From NCBI GenBank assembly GCA_003644265.1, contig QNBX01000009.1:1-55773 (forward strand): DNA of 55,773 bases. Reading direction: 5' to 3'. Below are positions 28,568 to 37,904 of this stretch, piece by piece. This DNA is from Planctomycetota bacterium (lineage in GTDB: Bacteria > Planctomycetota > B15-G4). Each line of letters begins with the position of its first letter. Within the stretch, counting starts at the first letter, position 1. Made by a program: the position numbers and the translations under genes. The notes under the pieces are model-generated. The model was not told the DNA's origin. It saw only the letters and a program-made list of their open reading frames with translations, and ran no database searches.

Positions 28568-29713
28568 TCAGAGGTCGCGCAGGAAGGCGAGCAACGCATC
28601 CTGCTCATCGACCGGCGCCGACGCGAAGCCTGCCGCGATGCCCGCGGCCTCTCCTGCGTGGGCGGCGATGGCGTCCACCAGGGTCTCGGCCCGGCCGTCG
28701 TGCATGTACGGCGCCGTGTCCCTGATGCCCCAAAGCGGCGGTGTGCGGAAGTAGCCTGAGGGCGCGCCCTCCTCAGCCATGCCGCGGTACTCCGAGCCCA
28801 TCACGTCATGCAGCAGCAGGTTGGAGTACAGCTTGACCGGACCCGTGGGCCCCTCGAGCTCAGGGGTATGACACATATCGCAGCGCATGAAGTGGAACAG
28901 CTGCTCGCCGCGCCCCACCGCCGGATCCATCGCACCGACACGAGCAGGTGGCGCCAGCTGGGCCATGAAGAAGATCACGTCGTCCAGGTCGGCCTGGGAC
29001 AGCTCAGGGTCCGCCACCGTGTCGCTATCGACCTCGAGCGCGAAACCGCGGCCAGCACTTGGCGTCGTGATGCCGCACTCGCCGCCCATGGCGTCCCTCG
29101 CAAAGTCACCGATGTGCGGCACCTGCGCCTTCCAGCCAAAGCGCCCCACCTCGATCTCGCCCGCGACCGTGAGCAGACGCGCTACGCCGCGGATGCCGTT
29201 GCCGTCCAGGTCATCGGGGTCGGCATTGGCCATGATGACCGCGTCCGGAATGGCGTCGATCAGCCCTGCGCCCAAGGCGCTGGGCGTCTGGCGCTGCTCG
29301 AACACGTCCGCCATGTCCGGGTCGTAATTCTCACGACCCTCCACGCCCGGCGGGCGCAGCTTGCTCAAGGCCTGACCGCCGTCCAGGTTCTCGAAGGGAC
29401 CGTAGCCGTCGTGGTCGCGACCAAAGCGCGAGACGTTCAGCTCCAGCCCACCGGCGCCACCGAGCACCGGATCCTGGTGACAGGCCCGACAACTGTCGGC
29501 GTTCAGCTCAGGCGTCCCGAGACCGTTGGCGCTGTTGAAGTTGCGGTCGAACACGACGCGCCCGTTCAGCCAGTGGCGCAGCTCGTTCGTCGAGAGCCCC
29601 GGGAGCGGGCCACCAGCCTCGCCAACCTCGGGCACCTCGCCAGCCCCCACGGAGCCAGCGGCGCCGATCACCGTCGCGAGCAGGACGCCCGCCATCATCA
29701 TGGACTTGGTCAT
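28568..29713 (-). CDS. Di-haem oxidoreductase (DHOR/DUF1111 thiol oxidoreductase-like), first of pair
   Basis: This 381-aa exported protein has a signal peptide (about 1-24) and two CxxCH sites: CRACH (75-79) and CDMCH (278-282). The C-terminal TPPLWGIRDTAPYMHDGRA and the FGWKAQVPHI segment are DHOR-family signatures. The start ATG overlaps the upstream stop as TGATG, so translation is coupled to the paralogous gene. Function is inferred as periplasmic electron transfer or peroxidase-like oxidation. DHOR genes elsewhere often neighbour imelysin iron-uptake genes; none is seen here. Confidence 0.9.
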   Translation of the reverse strand: MTKSMMMAGVLLATVIGAAGSVGAGEVPEVGEAGGPLPGLSTNELRHWLNGRVVFDRNFNSANGLGTPELNADSCRACHQDPVLGGAGGLELNVSRFGRDHDGYGPFENLDGGQALSKLRPPGVEGRENYDPDMADVFEQRQTPSALGAGLIDAIPDAVIMANADPDDLDGNGIRGVARLLTVAGEIEVGRFGWKAQVPHIGDFARDAMGGECGITTPSAGRGFALEVDSDTVADPELSQADLDDVIFFMAQLAPPARVGAMDPAVGRGEQLFHFMRCDMCHTPELEGPTGPVKLYSNLLLHDVMGSEYRGMAEEGAPSGYFRTPPLWGIRDTAPYMHDGRAETLVDAIAAHAGEAAGIAAGFASAPVDEQDALLAFLRDL

Positions 29714-31287
29714 CACAGGTGCTCCAGGAAGGTGATCAGGTTCTCTCGCTCGGACTCTGACAGCAGCAGGTAGGCGTCGCGGCTGGCAGCCGCCTCGCCT
29801 CCGTGGGCCTCGATAGCCGCGCTGAGCGTGGCCGCGCGGCCGTCGTGCAGATAGGGAGCCGCGAGGGAGACGCCCCACAGCGGCTGGGTGCGGAACTCGG
29901 TCAACGCAGCGGGCTGCTCGCCCAGCTGGATGTTGTCGACCAGGTCCACGCCCACATCGTGCAACAACAGGTCGGTGTAGGCCTCCACAGGCCCGCGCGA
30001 CGACGCCAGCGACGGCAGGTGGCAGCTCGTGCAACCGAGCGTGTCGAACTGCGCCTGGCCGTCCAGGGCCGCCTGGCTGAAGGGCACCTGGGCGGGCGGC
30101 GCCAGGAAGCGCGCAAACGCGATCAGGTCGCTCAGATCCTGGTGGCTGATCTCGGGATCAGGCACGCCGTCGTCATCTTCCGTGGGGTCGTTGGGGTCGC
30201 TGCCCACCTGCATGCGCATCAAGCTCACGATCCCAGCGCCACCCTCGACGGCCTCGCTGGTGATCCCCATCTGGGCCTGCAGCGGCCCACGGGTAAACAA
30301 CTCGATGTTGTTCACCTGCGCCTTGAGCCCCATGCGCCCGATGGCCGTGCCGTTGAGCTGCGTGTTCACCTGGCCGGAGATGCCGTCGTTGTCGCTGTCG
30401 AAGGGGTCGTAGTGCTCGAGGATGGTGTCGTCACTCACGAACTCGAACAGGCCCACGCCAAACGTCGGCACCGAGTTGCGCTGGGCCGAGATGACCGGGA
30501 AGCCGAACACATCGTCAGGGATCAGCGGGCGGCCGCCCTCCAGCGTGAACTCGGCGTCGGCGTGGAAGTTGCCCGAACCGTAGGCCGGGATGACCTGGCT
30601 CAAGAAGGGCGGAATGGCGGAGCTCTGGGCGCCGGGTGTGGCGCCGAACTGATACACGCCCAGGTAGAAGTTGCGATACAGGGGCGAGCTGCCGCCGGCC
30701 ACCGGCGTGCTGTGACACGAGGCGCAGGAGGTGGCGTTGTAGAAGGGCCCCAGGCCCTCGCTCGGGGTGAAGCGGTGCTCGAACACCGGCCTGCCGCGGC
30801 GGAAGGCCGCCAGCTCATCGGGCGTGAGGCCCTCCATCGGGCCGCCCAGGCGTGGTCCGCCGATGCCCATGGTGTGCACCTGGGTCCCGATCAGGCGCGC
30901 GCCCTTCGGCGCGAACAGCGTGATCTGGATGGTCTCGACGGGCTCGACCTGGCCGTCGTCGTGCACGCTCAGCAGCAGTTGGCCGCGTGTGCGACCGGCC
31001 TCGATCAGCAGCACCTGCTCGTCGAGGGCGAAGTCGTCGCCCAACAGAGCGCTGCCATCCAGGCGGATCGACACGCGCACGTCGCGCCGGCTCGGCTCGG
31101 AGAGCAGCACGGGCACGACCACGAGTGCGCCCTCGTCCACCCACTGGGCGGCGCGTTCAAAGCCAAGTGTTGGCAGCGCGGGAGCGGGCCTTTGCCGCGC
31201 CGCTCGACCCGCCTGGGCGTGGAGCCCGCCAGCGAGCAACAAGCCCGCAAACGCCACACGGATGGCGCCAGAATTCATGATAGCCAT
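29713..31287 (-). CDS. Di-haem oxidoreductase with N-terminal Calx-beta-like domain, second of pair
   Basis: The protein has 524 aa. The ATG at 31287 has AGAGGCAA upstream and opens a signal peptide ending near HAQAG. Residues about 40-130 resemble a Calx-beta domain (LLGDDFALDEQVLLIEAG, VEPVETIQITL). The DHOR part follows with CASCH (188-192) and CTSCH (419-423), FNATSC-like YNATSCASCH, and TQPLWGVSLAAPYLHDGRA. The fusion suggests a calcium-binding or matrix-attached enzyme. It is paralogous to the next gene, with which it overlaps (TGATG). Confidence 0.9.
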   Translation of the reverse strand: MAIMNSGAIRVAFAGLLLAGGLHAQAGRAARQRPAPALPTLGFERAAQWVDEGALVVVPVLLSEPSRRDVRVSIRLDGSALLGDDFALDEQVLLIEAGRTRGQLLLSVHDDGQVEPVETIQITLFAPKGARLIGTQVHTMGIGGPRLGGPMEGLTPDELAAFRRGRPVFEHRFTPSEGLGPFYNATSCASCHSTPVAGGSSPLYRNFYLGVYQFGATPGAQSSAIPPFLSQVIPAYGSGNFHADAEFTLEGGRPLIPDDVFGFPVISAQRNSVPTFGVGLFEFVSDDTILEHYDPFDSDNDGISGQVNTQLNGTAIGRMGLKAQVNNIELFTRGPLQAQMGITSEAVEGGAGIVSLMRMQVGSDPNDPTEDDDGVPDPEISHQDLSDLIAFARFLAPPAQVPFSQAALDGQAQFDTLGCTSCHLPSLASSRGPVEAYTDLLLHDVGVDLVDNIQLGEQPAALTEFRTQPLWGVSLAAPYLHDGRAATLSAAIEAHGGEAAASRDAYLLLSESERENLITFLEHL

Positions 31288-31384
31288 GGTGATTTGCCTC
31301 TTCGTCTGGGAGATGGCCGCAAGTCTATCCCATAACTGAATGGTAGGGGAGCGCAACCGTAAGGGAGCAGGCTGGATCGGCCGT

Positions 31385-33079
31385 TCAGCTCTGCGCCAGA
31401 CCGGGCTCGCAGTAACAGGAGGACGTGGCCTGCACGTCGGCACGCTTCCAGACCAGCGCCAGCTCAGCGGCGGCGCGGTCCGCGGCGGCGTCTTGACCCT
31501 GGGCGCGCAGCGCCTGCTCCAGACCGAGGATCGACCAGCCCGTGCCGGGGTTGCGCGCGAGGTCGTCGCGGTAGACCTGCTCGGCGTCCGCGTGCCGGCC
31601 GTCGGCCATCAGCAGCGCACCCCAGGCGTGACGCACCGGCTGCATCCAGCCCGGGGGCTCGTCGTAGACCATGGCGTCCTCCACCGCGGCGCCCGCGGCC
31701 ATGTGCACAAAGGCGTCGTCCACGTGGCCCTCGCGCCAGAGCAGTTCGGCGGCCAGCATGTGCCCCGCGATCTGCAGCACGTCCGACGACGGATTGGAGC
31801 CGGCGCGCCAGTCCTCGGGCACGGCCGCGGCGGCCTGCTCGAACGCGGCCCGCTCGACGCGCGCCTCCTGCGTGCGACCCAACGCGCTCAGCGCAACGCC
31901 CCGCGCGTAGTGGTAGTTGGCGCGGGAGAAGAGCTGGAAGTCCGCCGGCTCCGGCTCCCGCAGGATCTGCTCCCAGTGACCGAAGCGCACCATGACGTGC
32001 AGCGGCGTCGACATGAGCCCGTCCACGAAGGGCGCCATCTCTTCGATCACGTCCAACGGCACCTCGCGCTCAAGCTCGCGGGCCGCGTCCATGGCCACCT
32101 GCTCGCGCCCCTCCATCATGGCGGCGAAGGCGAGCATGTGCACGTTGTGCACGTAGTACAGCATGTAGTTGCCGCGCGCCGGCGCCGTCTCGAAGTAGCG
32201 GTGATCGGCGGCGATAGCGGCCACGTTGCAGTCCGACGCGTCGGCGAAGCGGCCGACGTGCACGTAGATGTGCGACGGCATGTGCAGCAGGTGGCCTGAG
32301 CCCGGCACGCGATCGGCCAGGCGGTCGGCGGCGGGCTCGGCGCGCTCGGGCTGGCCCGCCTCGCAGGCGTGGATCAAGTAGTGACAGGCGCCGGCGTGAT
32401 CCGGGGCGCCAGTCAGCGCGCGCTCGAGGGCGTCGATGGCCTCGCCCACGCGCCCCTTCATCTCGCCCTCGGCCGTCCAGTAGTCCCAGGGCTGCATGCA
32501 CATGAGCGCGTCGGCGTAGAGCGTGCACACGTCCGGGTCCTCGCCGAAGCGCGCAAACACGGACTGCATGGCGTCGGCGTAGGCCTGGTCGAGCTCGCCG
32601 CGGTCATCGGGCGCCGGCCAGGCGTAGCGCGTGGCGAGGGCCTCGATCAGCGCACGCTCCAGCTCGGAGGCTCCGTCGGACTCGGCCAGCGCGCGCTGGG
32701 CGGCGTCGTGGGCGCGACGGCAGTCCTGCTCCGACATGTCCGGATCGTTGAGGTCAATGCCGCTGGCGAGCGCCAGCCCCCACCAGGCCATGGCGCAGCC
32801 CGGATCGGCCTGGGTGGCCGCGTGAAAGCTGCGCGTAGCCTCGTCCTGATTGAAGCCGTAGAGCAGCGTCAGCCCCTGGTCGAACCAGGCCTGGGCCTCG
32901 GGCGATGAGGTCGTGACCTCGCGGCCGCAGACGTCCACGTCGCCGTAGCGCAGGGCGGGAGAGTCCAGCGGGCTGGGGGCCGCGCAGCCCGCGAGAGGCA
33001 GCAGCAGCGTCAGCACGAGCGGCGACGAACGCGCCAGCAGCGACATCCACGGACGAGTGAAGTGAGAGCGGCGGCGCAT
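31385..33079 (-). CDS. TPR-repeat lipoprotein (HMPSHIY family)
   Basis: This 564-aa protein has a lipoprotein signal ending LAGC (Cys32); AGGAG sits about 6 nt before the ATG. Tandem TPR-like helices run the whole length. The central LLHMPSHIYVHVGRFADASDCN block is the hallmark of a widespread but uncharacterised TPR family in planctomycetes, proteobacteria and acidobacteria (recalled, not searched). It contains no enzyme motif. It is the first gene of the long minus-strand run and may scaffold or tether the redox proteins encoded next. Confidence 0.85.
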   Translation of the reverse strand: MRRRSHFTRPWMSLLARSSPLVLTLLLPLAGCAAPSPLDSPALRYGDVDVCGREVTTSSPEAQAWFDQGLTLLYGFNQDEATRSFHAATQADPGCAMAWWGLALASGIDLNDPDMSEQDCRRAHDAAQRALAESDGASELERALIEALATRYAWPAPDDRGELDQAYADAMQSVFARFGEDPDVCTLYADALMCMQPWDYWTAEGEMKGRVGEAIDALERALTGAPDHAGACHYLIHACEAGQPERAEPAADRLADRVPGSGHLLHMPSHIYVHVGRFADASDCNVAAIAADHRYFETAPARGNYMLYYVHNVHMLAFAAMMEGREQVAMDAARELEREVPLDVIEEMAPFVDGLMSTPLHVMVRFGHWEQILREPEPADFQLFSRANYHYARGVALSALGRTQEARVERAAFEQAAAAVPEDWRAGSNPSSDVLQIAGHMLAAELLWREGHVDDAFVHMAAGAAVEDAMVYDEPPGWMQPVRHAWGALLMADGRHADAEQVYRDDLARNPGTGWSILGLEQALRAQGQDAAADRAAAELALVWKRADVQATSSCYCEPGLAQS

Positions 33080-33167
33080 GACGGACTCCTTATCCAAGCG
33101 GGACGCGCGCCCCTGCCCGGGCGCCGCGGTGCGTGGCCCATCATAGTGCCGGCTGAAACCTTGAGGC

Positions 33168-34046
33168 TCAGGTCACGCGGATGTCAGCAGAGCGCGCGCC
33201 GCGTCGCAGCGCCCCCGAGCGCGCCAGCACCCACAGCGTCGCGAGCACGAGCCCAGCCACACCCAAGGCGTGGAACCCGGGCGTATCGCCGGGCTCGACA
33301 CCGGGAAGCGCCACCGCCGCCACACCCGGCGCCACATTGGCCGTCCAGTGCAGCACCATCGCCAGCAACACGCTCCCCCCGGAGGCCTGGTGCATGGCCG
33401 TCATGAGCAGGCTGGTGCACACCAGATCAACCGTGAACAGCAGCGCCATCCAGCCATCCGAGAAGATCGAGTCGTAGTAGAGCGGCAGGTGCCACAGGGT
33501 CCACAGCAAACCGAGCGCCACGCTGGCACGCAGCGGTGTCATGCGCTCGAGCAATCGCGGCAGCAGGAAGCCGCGCCAGCCCAGCTCCTCGCCCAGGGGG
33601 CCGGTGAGGAATGCCAACAACGCGAGCGGAGAGAACAGCGCCGCGAGGCCCGCGGGTGCCAGCTCACCCACGGCCCCGTGCGCCATGCCCCAACTGAAGA
33701 GCGCCACCAGTTGGATGACCACGGGCAGCAGCAGCGCCAGCAACCACCAAGTCGGCGGCGCGCGCAGGCGTACGCAACGTCGAAGCAAGCGGCCCAGCGC
33801 CGCGCGACCACCCGAGCTCCAGGCGGCCACCAGCCCCGCGAGGCTGCAGGCGTTGCCGGAGAAGAACAGCACCCGGGCCAGCGCGCCTTCGGGGTCCGGC
33901 TTGAGCAGGGCCAGCAGCGTCCAACCTAGCCATGGCACGCCGAACGCCAGCACCAGGAAGAGGCGCAGCGAACCGCCACGCCCGGCATCGGGGCCGGGAA
34001 CGCCGCGGGCGCGATCATCGGCGATAGAAGCAACGGGATCGTTCAT
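33168..34046 (-). CDS. CPBP (Abi/CAAX-like) intramembrane metalloprotease
   Basis: This 292-aa protein has about eight hydrophobic helices. The family's three motifs are present: EExxxR in EELGWRGF (153-160), an F/HxxxH-type His186 in WHLPLYY, and His233 in LHWTANV. These are the glutamates and histidines of the CPBP/Rce1 glutamic-type active site. Members process prenylated or peptide substrates, or act in bacteriocin immunity; which applies here is unknown. The ATG at 34046 lacks a clear Shine-Dalgarno. Confidence 0.88.
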   Translation of the reverse strand: MNDPVASIADDRARGVPGPDAGRGGSLRLFLVLAFGVPWLGWTLLALLKPDPEGALARVLFFSGNACSLAGLVAAWSSGGRAALGRLLRRCVRLRAPPTWWLLALLLPVVIQLVALFSWGMAHGAVGELAPAGLAALFSPLALLAFLTGPLGEELGWRGFLLPRLLERMTPLRASVALGLLWTLWHLPLYYDSIFSDGWMALLFTVDLVCTSLLMTAMHQASGGSVLLAMVLHWTANVAPGVAAVALPGVEPGDTPGFHALGVAGLVLATLWVLARSGALRRGARSADIRVT

Positions 34047-34281
34047 GCGAGGGTCACGTGGGTGGGCACGCACGGCAAGTATAGAGCTGGTTGGCCGTCG
34101 GACCGCCCCGCGCCAACATGCGAGCAGCCCGCTACGGACGCCTAAGTGAGAGTTGGGGCTCTCCTCACCTATTGAGACGGATCTCGAGCAGGGACTCCCA
34201 GCGCCCGGAGGACTGCGCGGCCAGCTGACCGTTCTGTTCGACACGGATCGTGAAGCTGTCGTCGGGAGCGGGCGCGCGTGG

Positions 34282-35424
34282 CTACTCGCTCACGCGCTTG
34301 AGCCAGCCCGAGAGGTTGGTCACCAGCAGCCGCTCATTCTCGATCTTGCTCCCGACGCGACAGATCAGAAAGCGGCGCTCGGCGTCGATCAAGTCAGCCG
34401 TCTTGTGCAAGCGCTCGATCATCTCTGTCGAAGGGTTCGAGGTGAGCTTGATCTCGATGGCCCAGCGACGGTCGCCCCAATCGAGCACCAGGTCCAAGTC
34501 GTAGCCGTCGGAGGTCCGGAAGAAGAACGCCTGCGGCCGCTTGCCGGCGGCCGACAACGTGGCGAGCGTCTGCTCGATGACGAAGCCCTCCCAGCTCTGC
34601 CCGAGCCAGGGCTGGCCATAGAGCTGATCGAGATCCGTGACGTTCATCTGTGCGTGCAGCAGGCCGCTGTCTCGCCAGTAGATGCGCGGAGCCTTCACCA
34701 CGCGTTTCTTGATGTTGGCGGAGTACGGCTGTAAGCGACGGATCAAGAAGGCGCCGCTCAGGTCATCGCAGCGGCTCAGAACGGTCTTGTGGTCCAGCGA
34801 TAGCGACGCGCCGAGCTGGGACGCATTGAGCGGCTGACCATGCAGGGCCGCGAGCATGGCCAGCAGCCGCATCATCGCCTGGGGCTTGGCGGGCACTCCC
34901 CAGGCGGGCAGATCGCGCGTCATCAGCAGCTCGAGGTAGTCCTGCTGCCATTCCGGAAACATCTCGGCGTTCAGCAGGCCCCCATCGGGGAATCCGCCCC
35001 GCAGCCAGAGATCGTCCATCTGCCGCGCCTTCAGCTCGGGCAGGATCAGCGGGCTCATGCGCACCAGGCCAAGCCGCCCCGCGAGGGACTCCGACACGCT
35101 CTGCATGAGCGCGAGCGAGACGGACCCCAGCAGCAGGAAGCGTCCATTGCGCTTGCGGTCCGCGTCGATGGCCCCCCGCAGGCGGGAGAAGACATCCGGC
35201 GCCTGCTGGGCCTCGTCGATCACTACCAACCGCTTGCCGCGGACCAGCGACTCCCACTCCGCGTCGAGGCGAACCCTGCTGCTCTCCGTCTCCATGTCGA
35301 AGTAGGCGCCACCCAGCTGCTGCGCGAGCGTCGTCTTGCCACACTGCCGCGGCCCGAGCAGGGCGACGCCGGGGAACTTGCGCAGCTTGTCGCGGACTTG
35401 CCGGGTGTGGAGGCGCGGGATCAT
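34282..35424 (-). CDS. AAA_14/DUF4143 ATPase
   Basis: The protein has 380 aa with an N-terminal AAA domain: Walker A GPRQCGKT (24-31) and Walker B LVVIDEA (66-72). A winged-helix region follows, then the C-terminal DUF4143 domain with a PD-(D/E)xK-like motif (DLDLVLDWGDRRWAIEIKL). The family is common in mobile or accessory DNA and its function is not established. The ATG lies two bases beyond an extended dyad and has no Shine-Dalgarno, so expression may be controlled by protein binding or RNA folding there. GC content looks lower than in neighbouring genes. Confidence 0.9.
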   Translation of the reverse strand: MIPRLHTRQVRDKLRKFPGVALLGPRQCGKTTLAQQLGGAYFDMETESSRVRLDAEWESLVRGKRLVVIDEAQQAPDVFSRLRGAIDADRKRNGRFLLLGSVSLALMQSVSESLAGRLGLVRMSPLILPELKARQMDDLWLRGGFPDGGLLNAEMFPEWQQDYLELLMTRDLPAWGVPAKPQAMMRLLAMLAALHGQPLNASQLGASLSLDHKTVLSRCDDLSGAFLIRRLQPYSANIKKRVVKAPRIYWRDSGLLHAQMNVTDLDQLYGQPWLGQSWEGFVIEQTLATLSAAGKRPQAFFFRTSDGYDLDLVLDWGDRRWAIEIKLTSNPSTEMIERLHKTADLIDAERRFLICRVGSKIENERLLVTNLSGWLKRVSE

Positions 35425-35426
35425 GG

Positions 35427-35460
35427 CTTGCAGTATGGGATCTAATTCCCAGATTGCAAG
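35427..35460 (-). promoter_or_regulatory. 34-bp two-tier dyad abutting the ATPase start, candidate operator
   Basis: Two nested inverted repeats share one centre (35443.5): outer CTTGCA/TGCAAG (35427-35432, 35455-35460) and inner TGGGA/TCCCA (35436-35440, 35447-35451), separated by 3-bp spacers around a 6-bp AT-rich core. The element ends two bases before the ATG on the minus strand. It is the most AT-rich spot nearby and could overlap a promoter. Confidence 0.65.
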
Positions 35461-35633
35461 CAATGGCGTCTGACAGTGGCTCCTGCGATCTGCCGCAAGC
35501 CCCCGATTTGCCGATGGCCCGCCGTCACTCGCCTACGGGCCATCGCGCACCTCGCGGAGGTGGTGGGAACGACAGCCTGCGAATCAGCAGAAGCATGGAG
35601 TGCTCCTCCTCGACGGGTCGGCAGCCCAGCCCG

Positions 35634-37574
35634 TCAGGCCAACCCCAACGCCTCCAGCAGCTCTTGCCGTGGGGGCTCGATCTGGCCGCCAGGTGTGATC
35701 GTGGCCGGCATGCTTCGGATGAGCCGCTCGACCCTGCGCCGCCCGGCGGCATCGGCGCAGGCCTGGCGCGGAGTGAAGCCGCCCAGCATCGGCACCGGCT
35801 CGTCCAACCAAGCCAGCTGTTTCTCGCGCAGGATGCGCCCTAGTTCTTCGAGCACCTCGGGAGGCATGGGCGGCTCGGGCGACTTGGGCAGCCGGTCGTC
35901 GAGCGAGCGTTCAGCGCGTAGCTCGTCCATGCTGCGCGAGCTCTGGGTCAGGAAGCTCACGCCGGGCAGGGCGTCGACCCACGCCCGGGCGCTGGCCAGG
36001 CGTCGCACGGAGTTGGCCTCCAGCAGCAGCTCGTCTCCCAGCAACTCGAAGTGACACAGGCTGACGCTGTCTTCGAGCCGGCCCGGTCTCTGGCCCCGCC
36101 GCACCCAGGTCCACTCGCTCCCCTCCGAGGTGCATTCCACATCGGAGCGCTGGCCGAGGGCCGCCACCAGGGCATCTGGAGACGCGACCTGATAGCTGAC
36201 CTTCTGCCAGACCAGAGGGTCAGCGTCGGTGTTGCGCACTTCAGGCAGCTGACCACGTTGGCGCAGGCACCAGCCCCAGAGCCGGCCCGACAGATCGGCA
36301 TGGGGGCGCAGGCTCGTGGCGCTCGGAGGCAAGCCGCAACGCTCGAGTTCGTACATCGCCTGGTCGATCTGATAGGCCGAGAGCCCCGGCCCCGACAGCA
36401 GCGGGAAGACCCACTCGCCCAGCTTCATCAAGCGCAACGGAAGGAACATCCCGACCTTCAGCGAGCCAGACAGCAGCGTATCGTGCGCGCTGACGCGCTC
36501 GCCCGAGAGCAGGTCCTCCACCAGAATCGACGAGCCTGGGTTGGTCGCTTCAACGCGGTAGATCGAGGACTCGGCGTCACAACGAGCCTGGGCAATGGCG
36601 CGCTGGACGGCCGGAGCTCGCTTGCGCTGCAGCAGCTTCTCGAGCCAGGTCTTTGATCGCTTCGTCGCCCGGTAATCGGCTGCCAACCACTCCGTCAGGG
36701 CGGCCTCGGGGCACAGATTCGCCAGCTCCCGCATGACATCGACGCCGGTCTGGTCGTCACCAAAGTAGCGACGGAAGGCGCGCGGCGAGAGCAGGCCGGA
36801 GTCGCCGGTCAGTTCCGTTCGCATGCAAGCGGTGAAGTGCTTGTCGGCGAGCTTCCACTCCGCGAGGGTCTGCGGGTACTCGACGGGCACGGCACGCTGC
36901 TGTTCGGGCGTCAGGTCGGCATAGTCGCCCGGCAGCGTGATGTCGTTGAGCAGGTCGGTGCCGCCCAGGGCCTCGCCCCAGGGCACCGTCCGGGCCCGCA
37001 CTTCGGGCTGGCTCAGACTGCCCGTCACCTCAAGCCGCTCGATCGGTTGGCCGCGCAGGATGGCAGCAGGCTTCAGCACTCCGGCGTCCATGCCCGCGAA
37101 CATGCCCACGAGGCACCACTGCAGGGCGCGCAGATCGTGCCGCGACGGCGGGCCCGCGGGCTGGCCCGGGTGCTTGCTGTAGATCATGGGCGCGAGCGTC
37201 TCGCGCCGCCCCCGGAAGCCCCCGCGCTCCAGGACGCCCCGCAGCCGCGCCGGAATGTTGCCGAACGGCACCATGTTCAGGTCGAGGTGATCCCAGCGAT
37301 CCAGACACTCAGGGACCTCATCCTGCTGCAACTCAGCCACCTCGGGGGTAAACACCGCCCGCAGACCGCGGGCCAGGCCGTCAGCGCCACGGGAGACGGT
37401 CAGCCCCATGTCGACGCCGTCGAGCCCCCTGATCACGATGCTCAAGGGGTGCTCGCCGGTCGGCACGGCCATCTGAAAGCAGGCCTCGTCCGGAAACACA
37501 TCCCACGGCTTGCGGCGCAGCAGCTCGCGGCAGGCGTGCACCAGCTGCACGGCCAGTCGATCGGTTCGGGTCAT
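35634..37574 (-). CDS. Orphan 646-aa protein with ParS/MbcA-like C-terminal motif
   Basis: I do not recognise the first ~580 residues; they look soluble and mixed alpha/beta, without a signal peptide or membrane helix. Near residues 586-622 the segment LDEPVPMLGGFTPRQA followed by AAGRRRVERLI resembles the C-terminal toxin-binding domain of Xre/MbcA/ParS antitoxins, a motif also seen at the ends of SEC-C-type proteins. The ATG at 37574 has no obvious ribosome site. It lies between two tRNA genes and the AAA_14 ATPase, on the same strand. Context suggests an accessory locus. Confidence 0.7.
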   Translation of the reverse strand: MTRTDRLAVQLVHACRELLRRKPWDVFPDEACFQMAVPTGEHPLSIVIRGLDGVDMGLTVSRGADGLARGLRAVFTPEVAELQQDEVPECLDRWDHLDLNMVPFGNIPARLRGVLERGGFRGRRETLAPMIYSKHPGQPAGPPSRHDLRALQWCLVGMFAGMDAGVLKPAAILRGQPIERLEVTGSLSQPEVRARTVPWGEALGGTDLLNDITLPGDYADLTPEQQRAVPVEYPQTLAEWKLADKHFTACMRTELTGDSGLLSPRAFRRYFGDDQTGVDVMRELANLCPEAALTEWLAADYRATKRSKTWLEKLLQRKRAPAVQRAIAQARCDAESSIYRVEATNPGSSILVEDLLSGERVSAHDTLLSGSLKVGMFLPLRLMKLGEWVFPLLSGPGLSAYQIDQAMYELERCGLPPSATSLRPHADLSGRLWGWCLRQRGQLPEVRNTDADPLVWQKVSYQVASPDALVAALGQRSDVECTSEGSEWTWVRRGQRPGRLEDSVSLCHFELLGDELLLEANSVRRLASARAWVDALPGVSFLTQSSRSMDELRAERSLDDRLPKSPEPPMPPEVLEELGRILREKQLAWLDEPVPMLGGFTPRQACADAAGRRRVERLIRSMPATITPGGQIEPPRQELLEALGLA

Positions 37575-37718
37575 GACGTGGGCGCCGGGGAAGGGGCGTT
37601 GCAGGTCGCAGGCGAGGGCCTCGTGATCGCTGCTCGGCCGCGGCCCGCCGGCTCTCGCCCTTGGTGGACGGGAGGAGGGCCGTCTCGCGCCTCGACCGCG
37701 CTGAGCGCGCCGAGGAAA

Positions 37719-37795
<77 letters not shown>

Positions 37796-37904
37796 ACCTG
37801 TTCAGACGGCTCCGGTGAGTCCGTCCTCGCGTGCTGCTCAGTTTGTAGCGATTCCACGGCCCCTGCGTCAATCCGCGTCGCGTCGCGATACGGGAGGCGA
37901 AGAG

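Noticed and set aside
34146..34168. Terminator hairpin GTGAGAG/CTCTCCTCAC downstream of the ATPase.
   Set aside because: The stem has a bulge and lies over 110 nt after the stop; too weak to annotate.
37575..37718. Attachment site beside tRNA-fMet.
   Set aside because: No direct repeat of the tRNA 3' end was found in the neighbouring region, and no integrase gene is in the window.
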